Below, one piece after another: positions 9,415 through 17,642 of a DNA stretch of 64,000 bases. The position numbers were made by a program, and so were the translations under genes. The notes under the pieces were generated by a model. The model did not search any database, was not told the DNA's origin, and worked only from the letters and a program-made list of their open reading frames with translations. This stretch comes from Burkholderiales bacterium 70-64 (GTDB taxonomy: Bacteria; Pseudomonadota; Gammaproteobacteria; Burkholderiales; Burkholderiaceae_E), in NCBI GenBank assembly GCA_001898645.1, contig MKUQ01000014.1:1-64000 (forward strand), read 5' to 3'. Numbering within the stretch: the stretch's first letter is position 1; each line of letters opens with the position of its first letter.

Positions 9415-10206
9415 TCAATCGATCGCCGCTGCCTGTTTCGGCAGCACGACCGGCCGCCGCGGCAGGTTCAGCACGTCGACCTCCACGCCATAGAGGCGCC
9501 GGATGTTCTCCGCGGTGATCACCGCCGCCGGTGCGCCGGAAGCGCACAGCTTCCCGTCGTGCAGCAGCAGCGCCCGATCGGAGACGTGCAGGGCGTGATC
9601 CGGGAAATGGGTCGATTTGACGAAGCCGAAACCCTCGTCGGCCATGCGCCGTATCCGGTCGAGCAGGCGGATCTGGTTGCCGAAATCGAGGCCGCCGACC
9701 GGCTCGTCCATGACGAAATAGCGTGCTCCCTGGGCCAGGGCCCGGGCGATCAGCACCAGCTGCCGCTCGCCGCCGCTCAGCCGGTGATAGGGGCTTCCCG
9801 CGAGGTGCTCGATGGACAGGCGCCGCAGCGCCTCGCGCGCGAGGCGGCGGTCCTCGGCGTCGTAGGCCGCCAGCAGGCTCTTGCGCGGCAGGCGCCCCAT
9901 GAGCACCACGTCCTCGGCGCGGAAGGGGAACGTCACCTGGTGGATCTGCGGCACATAGGCGACGATGCCGGCGCGTTCGCGCAGCGGCACGGCGGACAGC
10001 GGGCGGCCCTCCAGCAGGATCTCGCCGGCATCGGGGCGCAGCATGCCGAGCAGCAGGCGCAGCAGGGTGCTCTTCCCTGCGCCGTTCGGGCCCAGCAGCG
10101 AGACCACCTCGCCGGCCGCCAACGACAGGGAGACGTCCTCCAGGATGCGTCGCCCTCCGTAGGCGAAGGCGACGGCGCGGGCCTCGATGCCGGGCGCCGG
10201 CGTCAT
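9415..10206 (-). CDS. FecE-type ABC transporter ATP-binding protein (ATPase 2)
   Basis: Walker A GPNGAGKST, LSGGERQLVLIARAL, FVMDEPVGGLD. Confidence 0.95.
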   Translation of the reverse strand: MTPAPGIEARAVAFAYGGRRILEDVSLSLAAGEVVSLLGPNGAGKSTLLRLLLGMLRPDAGEILLEGRPLSAVPLRERAGIVAYVPQIHQVTFPFRAEDVVLMGRLPRKSLLAAYDAEDRRLAREALRRLSIEHLAGSPYHRLSGGERQLVLIARALAQGARYFVMDEPVGGLDFGNQIRLLDRIRRMADEGFGFVKSTHFPDHALHVSDRALLLHDGKLCASGAPAAVITAENIRRLYGVEVDVLNLPRRPVVLPKQAAAID

Positions 10207-11240
10207 GCCCAGGCCTTCTGCGCGTTGCGCAGCACGATGACGAAGACCGGGATGCCGATCAGCTCCGTCAGCACGCCGAGCGGCAGCTCGGCGCTGTGCA
10301 GCGTACGCGCCCCGGTGTCGACCAGGATCAGGAAGACCCCTCCCAGCAGGGCGCTGGCCGGCAGGAGGCGATGGCTCTGCGGGCCGACCAGCAGGCGCGC
10401 TACATGCGGCACGACCAGCCCGATCCAGCCGACCATGCCGGCCAGGGCCACGGTGAGCGCGCTGGACAGGGTGGCACCGAAGATCACCCAGCCGCGCACG
10501 CGCGGCACGTCGACGCCGAGCGCGCGTGCCTCGTCCTCGCCCATGGCCAGCGCGTCGAGCTGCTTGCACCACACCAGCATGATCGCGATGCCCGCGAGGA
10601 TGGGCGCGGCCATGCGTGCGACGACGGCGCCGTCGGTCTGCGCCAGGCTGCCCATCAGCCAGTGGACGATGGTCGGCAGCTGGTTGATCGGGTCGGCGAG
10701 GAACTTGACGATGGAGAGCAGCGCGGTGAAGAAGGCCGCGCTGATGATGCCGGTGAGGATCAGCATGAGCAGGGAACGATCCTGCTGCACGCGGGCCAGC
10801 ACGAGCGCCAGCGCTACGGCCCCGACGCCGCCGGCGAAGGCCAGCAGCTGGACCAGCAGCCAGCTCTTCGAGAGCAGCAGGCCGAGCGCGGCGCCGAACG
10901 AGGCGCCGGCGAGGACGCCGAGCAGCCCGGGCGAGACCAGCGGATTCATGAACACCGCCTGGTAGGCGGCGCCCGAGGTCGACAGGGCCGCGCCGACCAG
11001 CAGGGCGGCAGCGATGCGCGGTGCCCGGATGTCCCAGAGCAGATTGCCGATCAGCGCCTGGCGCGACTCGTCCATGCCTGCGGCGCCGACCGTGGCGGCC
11101 AGGTACTGGAGCACCTCCAGCGGCGGAAGCGGATAGCGTCCCGAGGAAAGCGACAGCAGGACCGCCAGGGCCAGCGTCGCCGCGAGCGCCGGCAACAGCA
11201 GGGCAAGCTGCCGGTCGCTGCCGTCGCGCCGACTGCTCAT
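10203..11240 (-). CDS. FecCD-family ABC transporter permease (permease 2)
   Basis: RAPRIAAALLVGAALSTSGAAYQAVFMNPLVSPGLLGVLAGASFGAALGLLL; GWIGLVVPHVARLLVGP. Confidence 0.95.
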   Translation of the reverse strand: MSSRRDGSDRQLALLLPALAATLALAVLLSLSSGRYPLPPLEVLQYLAATVGAAGMDESRQALIGNLLWDIRAPRIAAALLVGAALSTSGAAYQAVFMNPLVSPGLLGVLAGASFGAALGLLLSKSWLLVQLLAFAGGVGAVALALVLARVQQDRSLLMLILTGIISAAFFTALLSIVKFLADPINQLPTIVHWLMGSLAQTDGAVVARMAAPILAGIAIMLVWCKQLDALAMGEDEARALGVDVPRVRGWVIFGATLSSALTVALAGMVGWIGLVVPHVARLLVGPQSHRLLPASALLGGVFLILVDTGARTLHSAELPLGVLTELIGIPVFVIVLRNAQKAWA

Positions 11241-12283
11241 CAGGGCGCGCCGTCCAGCAGCTCGCGCGCCTCGTCCGCGCTCAGCGTCACGCCGTAGAAC
11301 CTCTCGTAGAACCGGATGGTCTCGCGCACGAGATCGAGATCCGCGAACCGGTCCGGGTACAGCGTCCTGGCCATCCACAGGAGGGAGGGTGCGAGCTCCG
11401 GCGTGTAGTGCGTCCACGGCATGAAGCCGCGCGGAATCGGGAACACGCGCCGCTGCTTGACGGCGGCCAGGCGGCGCAGGCGCGGATCGCGATAGGCCTT
11501 CTCCGCCTCTTCCCGCGACCAGACCACGATCACGTCCGGATTGTCGGCCAGCAGTTGCTCCGGCGAGAGCTGCAGGGTGTCGATGCCGGCGGTCTTCTCG
11601 GGCACCGGCATGCCGCCGGCATGCTCGATCAGCCATCCGGCCGTCGGGCGCATCGGGCTGGTCAGGCTCTCGAGGCGAAGATAGACGGCCTTGGGCCGCG
11701 GCTTCGCGGGCGAGGCGCGCAGGCGCTTGTCGATGTACGCCAGCACCGCGTCCAGATAGGCGCCGTAGTCGCGCGCCCGCGCCGGCTGGTCGAACACCTT
11801 GCCCATCAGCTCGACGCTGGCGCGGATGCTCTCGGCATTGCGCCAGGTCACCGCGACGGTCCTGAAGCCCTTGCTCTCCAGGGCGCGGATGTTGCCGGCC
11901 TCGACCGCGAAGACGAGATCCGGACGCAGCGACAGCAGCGTCTCCAGGTTGGCCGCCCAGCCGGGCGGCTCGGAAACGGCGGGCAGCTCCGCCAGCTGCG
12001 GCGCGGCCAGCGTCTGCAGGCGCCAGCGCGCCGGCTGGCTGCGGATGAAGTTGGGCAGGCCGTTGACCAGCGCGCCTCCCTTGCCGAAGAGGAAGACGAA
12101 GGCGTTGACGCCGGGCGTGCCGTCCGGGGTGGCGATGCGCCGGATCTGGCCGGCCGGCGGCAGGGCCACCGTGCGTCCGGCCATGTCGGTCACCGTGCGC
12201 GCTTCGCCCGCCGCCGCGGCTGCCCCCGCCAGGCAGAGGAGAAGCAGCGCCAGCAGCGGCCTGGCGAAGGCCCGGGCCGGCAT
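11240..12283 (-). CDS. ABC transporter substrate-binding protein, class III (SBP2)
   Basis: Signal peptide then RTVTDMAGRTVALPPAGQIRRIATPDGTPGVNAFVFLFGKGGALVNGLPNF...; translationally coupled to permease 2. Confidence 0.88.
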   Translation of the reverse strand: MPARAFARPLLALLLLCLAGAAAAAGEARTVTDMAGRTVALPPAGQIRRIATPDGTPGVNAFVFLFGKGGALVNGLPNFIRSQPARWRLQTLAAPQLAELPAVSEPPGWAANLETLLSLRPDLVFAVEAGNIRALESKGFRTVAVTWRNAESIRASVELMGKVFDQPARARDYGAYLDAVLAYIDKRLRASPAKPRPKAVYLRLESLTSPMRPTAGWLIEHAGGMPVPEKTAGIDTLQLSPEQLLADNPDVIVVWSREEAEKAYRDPRLRRLAAVKQRRVFPIPRGFMPWTHYTPELAPSLLWMARTLYPDRFADLDLVRETIRFYERFYGVTLSADEARELLDGAP

Positions 12284-13155
12284 CAGAATTGCCCCGTGGC
12301 CGAGACGACGACGGTGCGCGGCGCGCCGGGGTAGTAGACCGGCGCGCTGCCGGGGTTCCGGTCGTCGGCGGTGATGATGCCGATGTAGCGCTTGTCGTCC
12401 AGTTGCAGGCGGCCGGCGTCCTGCGTGAAGCCGAAGCTGAGATTCCTTCTTTCCGATTCGCCCTCGCCGCGCCATTTGTCTGCCGCGGCATGGGAAGCGG
12501 AGACGAACAGGCGGCTTCCCTCGCCGAAACGCCCGCTGTCGAGGCGCAGGAAAGCCTTGTGGAAATTGTCGCTGCCTCCGGCGAGGCGGGTGGTGACGCC
12601 TGCCTGGTCCGCGGGCCGCAGCAGCTTCAGGTCCAGGCCGCCCGCCAGGTTGCCGAAGCCGAATCCCTGGTCGGCCGCCAACGGCCCGCGCAGCGCCACG
12701 ACGCGCTCGACGTTCTCCATGTCGTAGAGGTTGCCGATCGCCGCCTGGCCGACGTTGACCGTGGAGGGTAGCCCTTCGACCGTTGCCGCCAGGTTGCTGA
12801 AGGTGTAGCCCATCTGGCCGCGAACGCGCATGAAGTTCTGGTCGACGGTGATGCCGTAGGCGTCGACGCCCTCGACGTGGGTCGAGGGCGCAAGCTCGAT
12901 GGCCCGATACGGGCTGGTCTGCGCGGCGCCCCCCAGGACCGGCAGGGCCTGCCGTCCGACCTCGAAGCTCGCGGCCTTGGCGTCGGGGCTGGATTCCGCC
13001 AGCGGTGCGCCGGGGCGAACCTCGATGGACGGCAGCGTCGCCTCTTGCGCCAGCGCGGGAAGGGTGCCTCCCGCGGCAACGGCATAGACGGCGGCGGCGA
13101 CGATGGTTCTTGCGAAAGGAGGCCGTTGCGAGGGCACGGCTGCGCTCGTGGTCAT
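12283..13155 (-). CDS. Internally deleted TonB-dependent receptor (plug plus start of barrel joined in frame to the terminal strand), about 290 aa
   Basis: Plug-domain sequence matches the neighbouring receptors (MRVRGQMGYTFSNLAATVEGLP...LFVSASHAAADKWRGEGESERRNLSFGF). It then jumps to a C-terminal receptor end (DKRYIGIITADDRNPGSAPVYYPGAPRTVVVSATGQF). The paralogues are about 745-774 aa. Confidence 0.8.
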   Translation of the reverse strand: MTTSAAVPSQRPPFARTIVAAAVYAVAAGGTLPALAQEATLPSIEVRPGAPLAESSPDAKAASFEVGRQALPVLGGAAQTSPYRAIELAPSTHVEGVDAYGITVDQNFMRVRGQMGYTFSNLAATVEGLPSTVNVGQAAIGNLYDMENVERVVALRGPLAADQGFGFGNLAGGLDLKLLRPADQAGVTTRLAGGSDNFHKAFLRLDSGRFGEGSRLFVSASHAAADKWRGEGESERRNLSFGFTQDAGRLQLDDKRYIGIITADDRNPGSAPVYYPGAPRTVVVSATGQF

Positions 13156-13158
13156 CGG

Positions 13159-15423
13159 TCAGAACTCCGCCGCAAGGGTTGCCGCGACGGCGCGGGGAGC
13201 GCCCGGGTAGAAGGTGGCCGTGCCGCGGGGATCGACGTCGTTGCTGCTGATGATGCCGATGTAGCGGCGGTCGAAGAGGTTCATCACCGTCAGCGCAGCG
13301 GTGGTGCGCTTGAGCCCTGCGAACCTGGGCAGGGCATACCGGATGTCCAGGTCGACGACGACGTACCCCGGCAGCTTCTGGGTATTGAGCGCATCGCCGT
13401 AGCGCGCCCCGATGTAGCGCGCGGTCGGCGTCAGCGTCCAGCCGCCCTGGCGGTAGCTCGCGCCCAGCTTCGCCATGAAGCGCGGCGCGTCGGCGACCTG
13501 CTTGCCGGCAGTGGCCAGCACGACCCCGCTGGCCGCCTCGATGTCCTGGGACATCTCGAACCTGGACAGGGACAGGCCGCCGAACAGCGTGAGCCCCTGC
13601 ATCGGCGACCAGCCGCCCTCGATCTCGCCGCCGTAGGCGTGCGCCTTGCCCGCGTTCTGGGCATAGGACACGCCCAGCAGCGGATCGAAGAGCTGCACGG
13701 AACGATTGCGGTACCGCGCGTCGTAGAGCACCGGAGACAGGTACCAGTCATCGCCTGCGAGGTGCAGGCCGATGTCCAGGTTGTCCGAGAGCTCCTGGTC
13801 GGCCTGGTTCCACAGGTCCTGGAGCGTCGTGCCGGCGGCGACGAACTGGGCCCGGGCCGCGTTGTAGGTGGTGGCGATGCCGAAGGCCGGCACGCCGTAG
13901 TTGCGGCCGTAGTTCACGTATGCCTTGGCGCGGGGCGAGAACGCATACGCCACGCCCGCGTTCGGCAGCCAGTTGGTCAGCCGGCGGCTCGATGCTTCGC
14001 GGTCCGGGCTGGTTGCCGGGTTCTGCTTGAACGCGTCCTCGTAGCTGCTGTCGGCGAGCCCGGCGCCGTTGTAGTAGGTGATCGACGGCGTGCGGTAGTG
14101 CAGATAGCGGGCGCCTCCTTCCCACGACCATGCCCCGGACTTCCCTTGCAGGCCGGCGTAGGGGCTGCTGTAGAGATGGTTGGTCATCTTCGAGAGCGTC
14201 GTCCAGCCGGCGAAGCTGAGGCTGCCGTCGGCGGCGATGCGATACGCTCTCTGATGAAGCGGGGGCCCGGGCGGCTCCTGCACGTGGAACCAGTAGCCGG
14301 CGATGCCGCGGATCTCGTGCCCCTCGTCCCGATAGAGCTGCCGCTCGGCCTGGGCGAGCAGGCCGTACACCTCCGATTCGAAGTCCCAGCGCACCACCCC
14401 CGGCGCACCGAGGGCGTTCGACGATCCGTTCCACGTGTGGCCGTCGATCTTTAGGTAATAGGCCTTGAGGAATCCGGTCGATGTGGGGCCTCCGAAGCGC
14501 AGGGTGCCGAACAGCGCCTGGTTCTTCACGCTCTGCCGGTTGAACCCGTAGTAGGCGACGTCCTGCGCGGCGTTTCCGGTCAGCGTGCGGTTGTAGTCGA
14601 AGTCGCGGTAGGTGGAGAGATCCGTGGCCTGCGCGTAGGTGAGCGGCCGGTAGTTGTGCTGGTCCTGGTCGTTCTGGAGGCCGAACAGCTCGAGGCGGAC
14701 TCCGCCCCCCAGCGGCTGCACGAGGCCGAACTGGATGCCCTCGCGACCCTCGGGAGACTGGCCGGCGCCCCGCCACTTGTCCGCTTCGGTGCGCGAGGCG
14801 GACACGAAGAGCTGCGTTCCTGTCGCAAGCTTTCCGCTGTCGACGCGGGCGAACAGGCGCTGGAAGCCGAAGCTGCCGAACGAGGCCTTGACCTGCCCGC
14901 CGAAAACGTCGGCGGGGCGAAGGAAATGCATGTCGACGCTGCCCGAGGCGTTGACGAATCCCACGCCCTTGTCGATGGGCACGGCGCCGCGGTAGAAGTC
15001 GATGGCGCCGACGTTCTCGAGGTCGAACATCTGGATCCCGGTGAATCCGCCGAGATTGCCGATCGGCATGCCTTCGTAGGTCTGGCCCGGCGCCTGGGAG
15101 CTGTTCGGGCGCCCGCGCGACCGGATCGACTGGCTGCTCGAAAGGCCATAGGGGTCGGCAGCCTCGAACATCACCGACGGCAATCCGGACAGCGCCCTGT
15201 AGGCATTGGTCTGGGCAGGGCCGGAGTAGATGCGGATCCCTTCGGCGGTCACCGTCTCCTCGGAGCGCGGCCGTTCCGTTGCCGGCGCGCTCAACTCGCC
15301 GTTCTGCCCGCCGACGACGCTGATTTCCGGCAGGGCGGGTTCCTCGGCGGCGGCCAATGCGGACGACATGCTCAGCAGCGCGAGCGCGACATGCAGCCTC
15401 GTTCTTCCGGTTTCTGGTTTCAC
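13159..15423 (-). CDS. TonB-dependent receptor (TBDR2)
   Basis: 754 aa; signal peptide, plug (SIRSRGRPNSSQAPGQTYEGMPIGNLGGFTGIQMFDLENVGAIDFYRGAVP), C-terminal aromatic ...LAAEF. Confidence 0.92.
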   Translation of the reverse strand: MKPETGRTRLHVALALLSMSSALAAAEEPALPEISVVGGQNGELSAPATERPRSEETVTAEGIRIYSGPAQTNAYRALSGLPSVMFEAADPYGLSSSQSIRSRGRPNSSQAPGQTYEGMPIGNLGGFTGIQMFDLENVGAIDFYRGAVPIDKGVGFVNASGSVDMHFLRPADVFGGQVKASFGSFGFQRLFARVDSGKLATGTQLFVSASRTEADKWRGAGQSPEGREGIQFGLVQPLGGGVRLELFGLQNDQDQHNYRPLTYAQATDLSTYRDFDYNRTLTGNAAQDVAYYGFNRQSVKNQALFGTLRFGGPTSTGFLKAYYLKIDGHTWNGSSNALGAPGVVRWDFESEVYGLLAQAERQLYRDEGHEIRGIAGYWFHVQEPPGPPLHQRAYRIAADGSLSFAGWTTLSKMTNHLYSSPYAGLQGKSGAWSWEGGARYLHYRTPSITYYNGAGLADSSYEDAFKQNPATSPDREASSRRLTNWLPNAGVAYAFSPRAKAYVNYGRNYGVPAFGIATTYNAARAQFVAAGTTLQDLWNQADQELSDNLDIGLHLAGDDWYLSPVLYDARYRNRSVQLFDPLLGVSYAQNAGKAHAYGGEIEGGWSPMQGLTLFGGLSLSRFEMSQDIEAASGVVLATAGKQVADAPRFMAKLGASYRQGGWTLTPTARYIGARYGDALNTQKLPGYVVVDLDIRYALPRFAGLKRTTAALTVMNLFDRRYIGIISSNDVDPRGTATFYPGAPRAVAATLAAEF

Positions 15424-15490
15424 GATGCAGGTTTCCGGATGGCAGGGTGGGTGATGTCGTCGATCGGGACGGACGAACGCGGAGACGCAG

Positions 15491-16516
15491 TCATGGGCCG
15501 AGCCGGCGGTCGGTGAAGGTGGGCCGCAGCCCGGCGTCGCTCAGGAACCGGTCCAGCAACGGACGCCGGTCGACGAGCCGCAGCCCGCCCTCGAGCGGCG
15601 TGGCGAGCTCCCGCAGTGCCGGGGGCGGCTCCATGGTGTGCACGCCCATGGCGAAGAGCTGGTTGCCGCCGCCGGCGCGGTGCCACGCCGGCAATTCGGC
15701 CAGGTCGACCCCGCCGCCCAGCCCGATGCGCACGTGCGGCAGCAGCAGGCGGGCGAGGGCGACGGTGCGCGCCCAGTCGTGCATCGTGGTCGACTCGCGC
15801 TCGGCCAGCGGCGTATCGGAGCGGGGAGTGAAGCGCGACACCATGAGGTGACGCAGGCCGCCGCAGGCGCGCAGCTCGAGCAGATGGTCGATACGGTCGG
15901 CGTCCGATTCGCCGAGGCCGATCATCATGATGCTGCGCACCTCGAAGCCCCGCTCGCGGGCCTCGACGAGCACGCGCCGCCGCGCGGCCAGGGAATCGCC
16001 GGGCTTGTGGCGGCGGAAGAGCGGTTCGTTCACCGTCTCCAGCGAGGCGGTGACGCCGGCCACGCCGAGGGCGCGCAGGCGCTCCAGGCCGGCGGCGGTC
16101 AGGCTTCCGCCGACGTTGACCTCGATCTCCATGTCGAGGCCCTGTTCTCGAATGCGCTCCACGACGTCGACGACGGCATCGTCGTAATCGCCGTCGCGGC
16201 TGCCGCCCACCAGCAGCACGCGGCGGATGCCGCGCGCCGCCAGCGCGGCGGCGCCGCCAGCCAGCCGGCTGCGCGCGATGACGCGTGCGCGCCACCAGTC
16301 GCAGTACTCGCAACGGGGCTCGATGGCACAGGCGAGGATGGGGCCCATCGTCGCCATGTAGTGCACGGTCGTGCCGAAGACGCGGTCGCGCAGCCGCGCG
16401 GCCGCATCGAACAGCGCTTCGGCTGCGGCCGGCACGACTGCCCCGGCATAGAGCGCGAGCGCTTCGTCGCGCTCGAGCGCCCTGCCGTCCAGGATGTCTT
16501 CGTCCAGGCTGCCCAA
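15491..16516 (-). CDS. Radical SAM protein with CX5CX2C cluster motif (paralogue 2)
   Basis: 'CAIEPRCEYC' = C-x5-C-x2-C; shares the FDxAxRxRD segment upstream and the VSRFTPRSDTPLAE / VSFSRFRPAAGTPMAD segment with paralogue 1. Confidence 0.78.
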   Translation of the reverse strand: MGSLDEDILDGRALERDEALALYAGAVVPAAAEALFDAAARLRDRVFGTTVHYMATMGPILACAIEPRCEYCDWWRARVIARSRLAGGAAALAARGIRRVLLVGGSRDGDYDDAVVDVVERIREQGLDMEIEVNVGGSLTAAGLERLRALGVAGVTASLETVNEPLFRRHKPGDSLAARRRVLVEARERGFEVRSIMMIGLGESDADRIDHLLELRACGGLRHLMVSRFTPRSDTPLAERESTTMHDWARTVALARLLLPHVRIGLGGGVDLAELPAWHRAGGGNQLFAMGVHTMEPPPALRELATPLEGGLRLVDRRPLLDRFLSDAGLRPTFTDRRLGP

Positions 16517-16537
16517 GGCCCGTGCCCCTCGATGAGA

Positions 16538-17617
16538 TCAGTCCATTCCGGCCAGGATCGCCGCGGCTTCCCGGGCATCGATGGGCATGGAATAGAAGCG
16601 GCGGTAGAACTCGCGCGTCTCGCCGACCAGGTCGAGATCGGCGAAGCGTTCCGGATGCGTGCGCTGGGCCAGCCAGAGGATCCCGAGGCAGTATTCGGCG
16701 CTCGGGGTCAGCCAGGGAGCGGCGCCCACCGGAACCGCATGGACGCGCTTGTTGCGTACCGCGGACAGGTGGGCGAAACGCGGGTCGGTCGAGACCTGTT
16801 CCAGGTCCTTGCGCGACCACACGACCAGCACTTCCGGGTCGGCCCGCAGCAGGGTCTCCAGCGGCATCGCCGTCTGCCCTTCCGGCGTGCGGCGGCCGAT
16901 GTTGTCGCTGGCGACGGTGGCCAGGGCCCAATCGGTCAGGTGCCGCACCGGCTGAGACATGGTCTTCAGGTTGAGGAGGGCGGCGCTCGGGCGCCGCAGC
17001 GGCGCCGTGCCGGCGGCCAGCCCCGAGCGGACCCGCTTCACGTTGCCTTCGCAATAGCCGCGGAATTCCTGCGCCCGCGCCTTTGCGTGGAACACCTCGC
17101 CGAACAGGTCGACGATGCGCATCAGGTCGTCGAAGTCGTTCCAGTCCACGAGCAGCGTCGGCAGGCCTGCCGCCTCGAGCACCGGCACGAAGGCGCGCAT
17201 GTTGGTGACGACGACGCCGGGGGCCAGCGCCAGCAGCGCCTCGATGCTCGGCTGCCCGTCGCCGCCGGTGATGGGCGGCAGCGTGCTCACCTGCGGCATC
17301 AGGCGGCGCTGCATGGACCAGTACGATGTCCGGGCGAAGGGCGGAAGGCCGTTGGCGATGACCTCCGTCCTGCCGATAGCGAACAGGAAGCTGTTGAGCA
17401 CCGGCGTGCCGCCCAGCGTCGCCGTGCGGCTGACCGTCTCCGGGATCCTCACCGAGCGGCCGGTGACGTCGGTGACCGTCCGCTGCGCCCATCCCGTACC
17501 GCACAGCAGGCAGCATCCCAGCCACAGCGCGGCGCGCAGCAGCCCGCGCAGCGGGCCGCTGCGCCTGGGGCCGGCGCCGTGGCCCGCACCGACCAACCCT
17601 GGCACAACCCGCTTCAT
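16538..17617 (-). CDS. ABC transporter substrate-binding protein, class III (SBP3)
   Basis: RTVTDVTGRSVRIPETVSRTATLGGTPVLNSFLFAIGRTEVIANGLPPFARTSYWSMQRRL... Confidence 0.87.
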   Translation of the reverse strand: MKRVVPGLVGAGHGAGPRRSGPLRGLLRAALWLGCCLLCGTGWAQRTVTDVTGRSVRIPETVSRTATLGGTPVLNSFLFAIGRTEVIANGLPPFARTSYWSMQRRLMPQVSTLPPITGGDGQPSIEALLALAPGVVVTNMRAFVPVLEAAGLPTLLVDWNDFDDLMRIVDLFGEVFHAKARAQEFRGYCEGNVKRVRSGLAAGTAPLRRPSAALLNLKTMSQPVRHLTDWALATVASDNIGRRTPEGQTAMPLETLLRADPEVLVVWSRKDLEQVSTDPRFAHLSAVRNKRVHAVPVGAAPWLTPSAEYCLGILWLAQRTHPERFADLDLVGETREFYRRFYSMPIDAREAAAILAGMD

Positions 17618-17642
17618 CGCGCCCGACTTCGAAGACGGTTAC

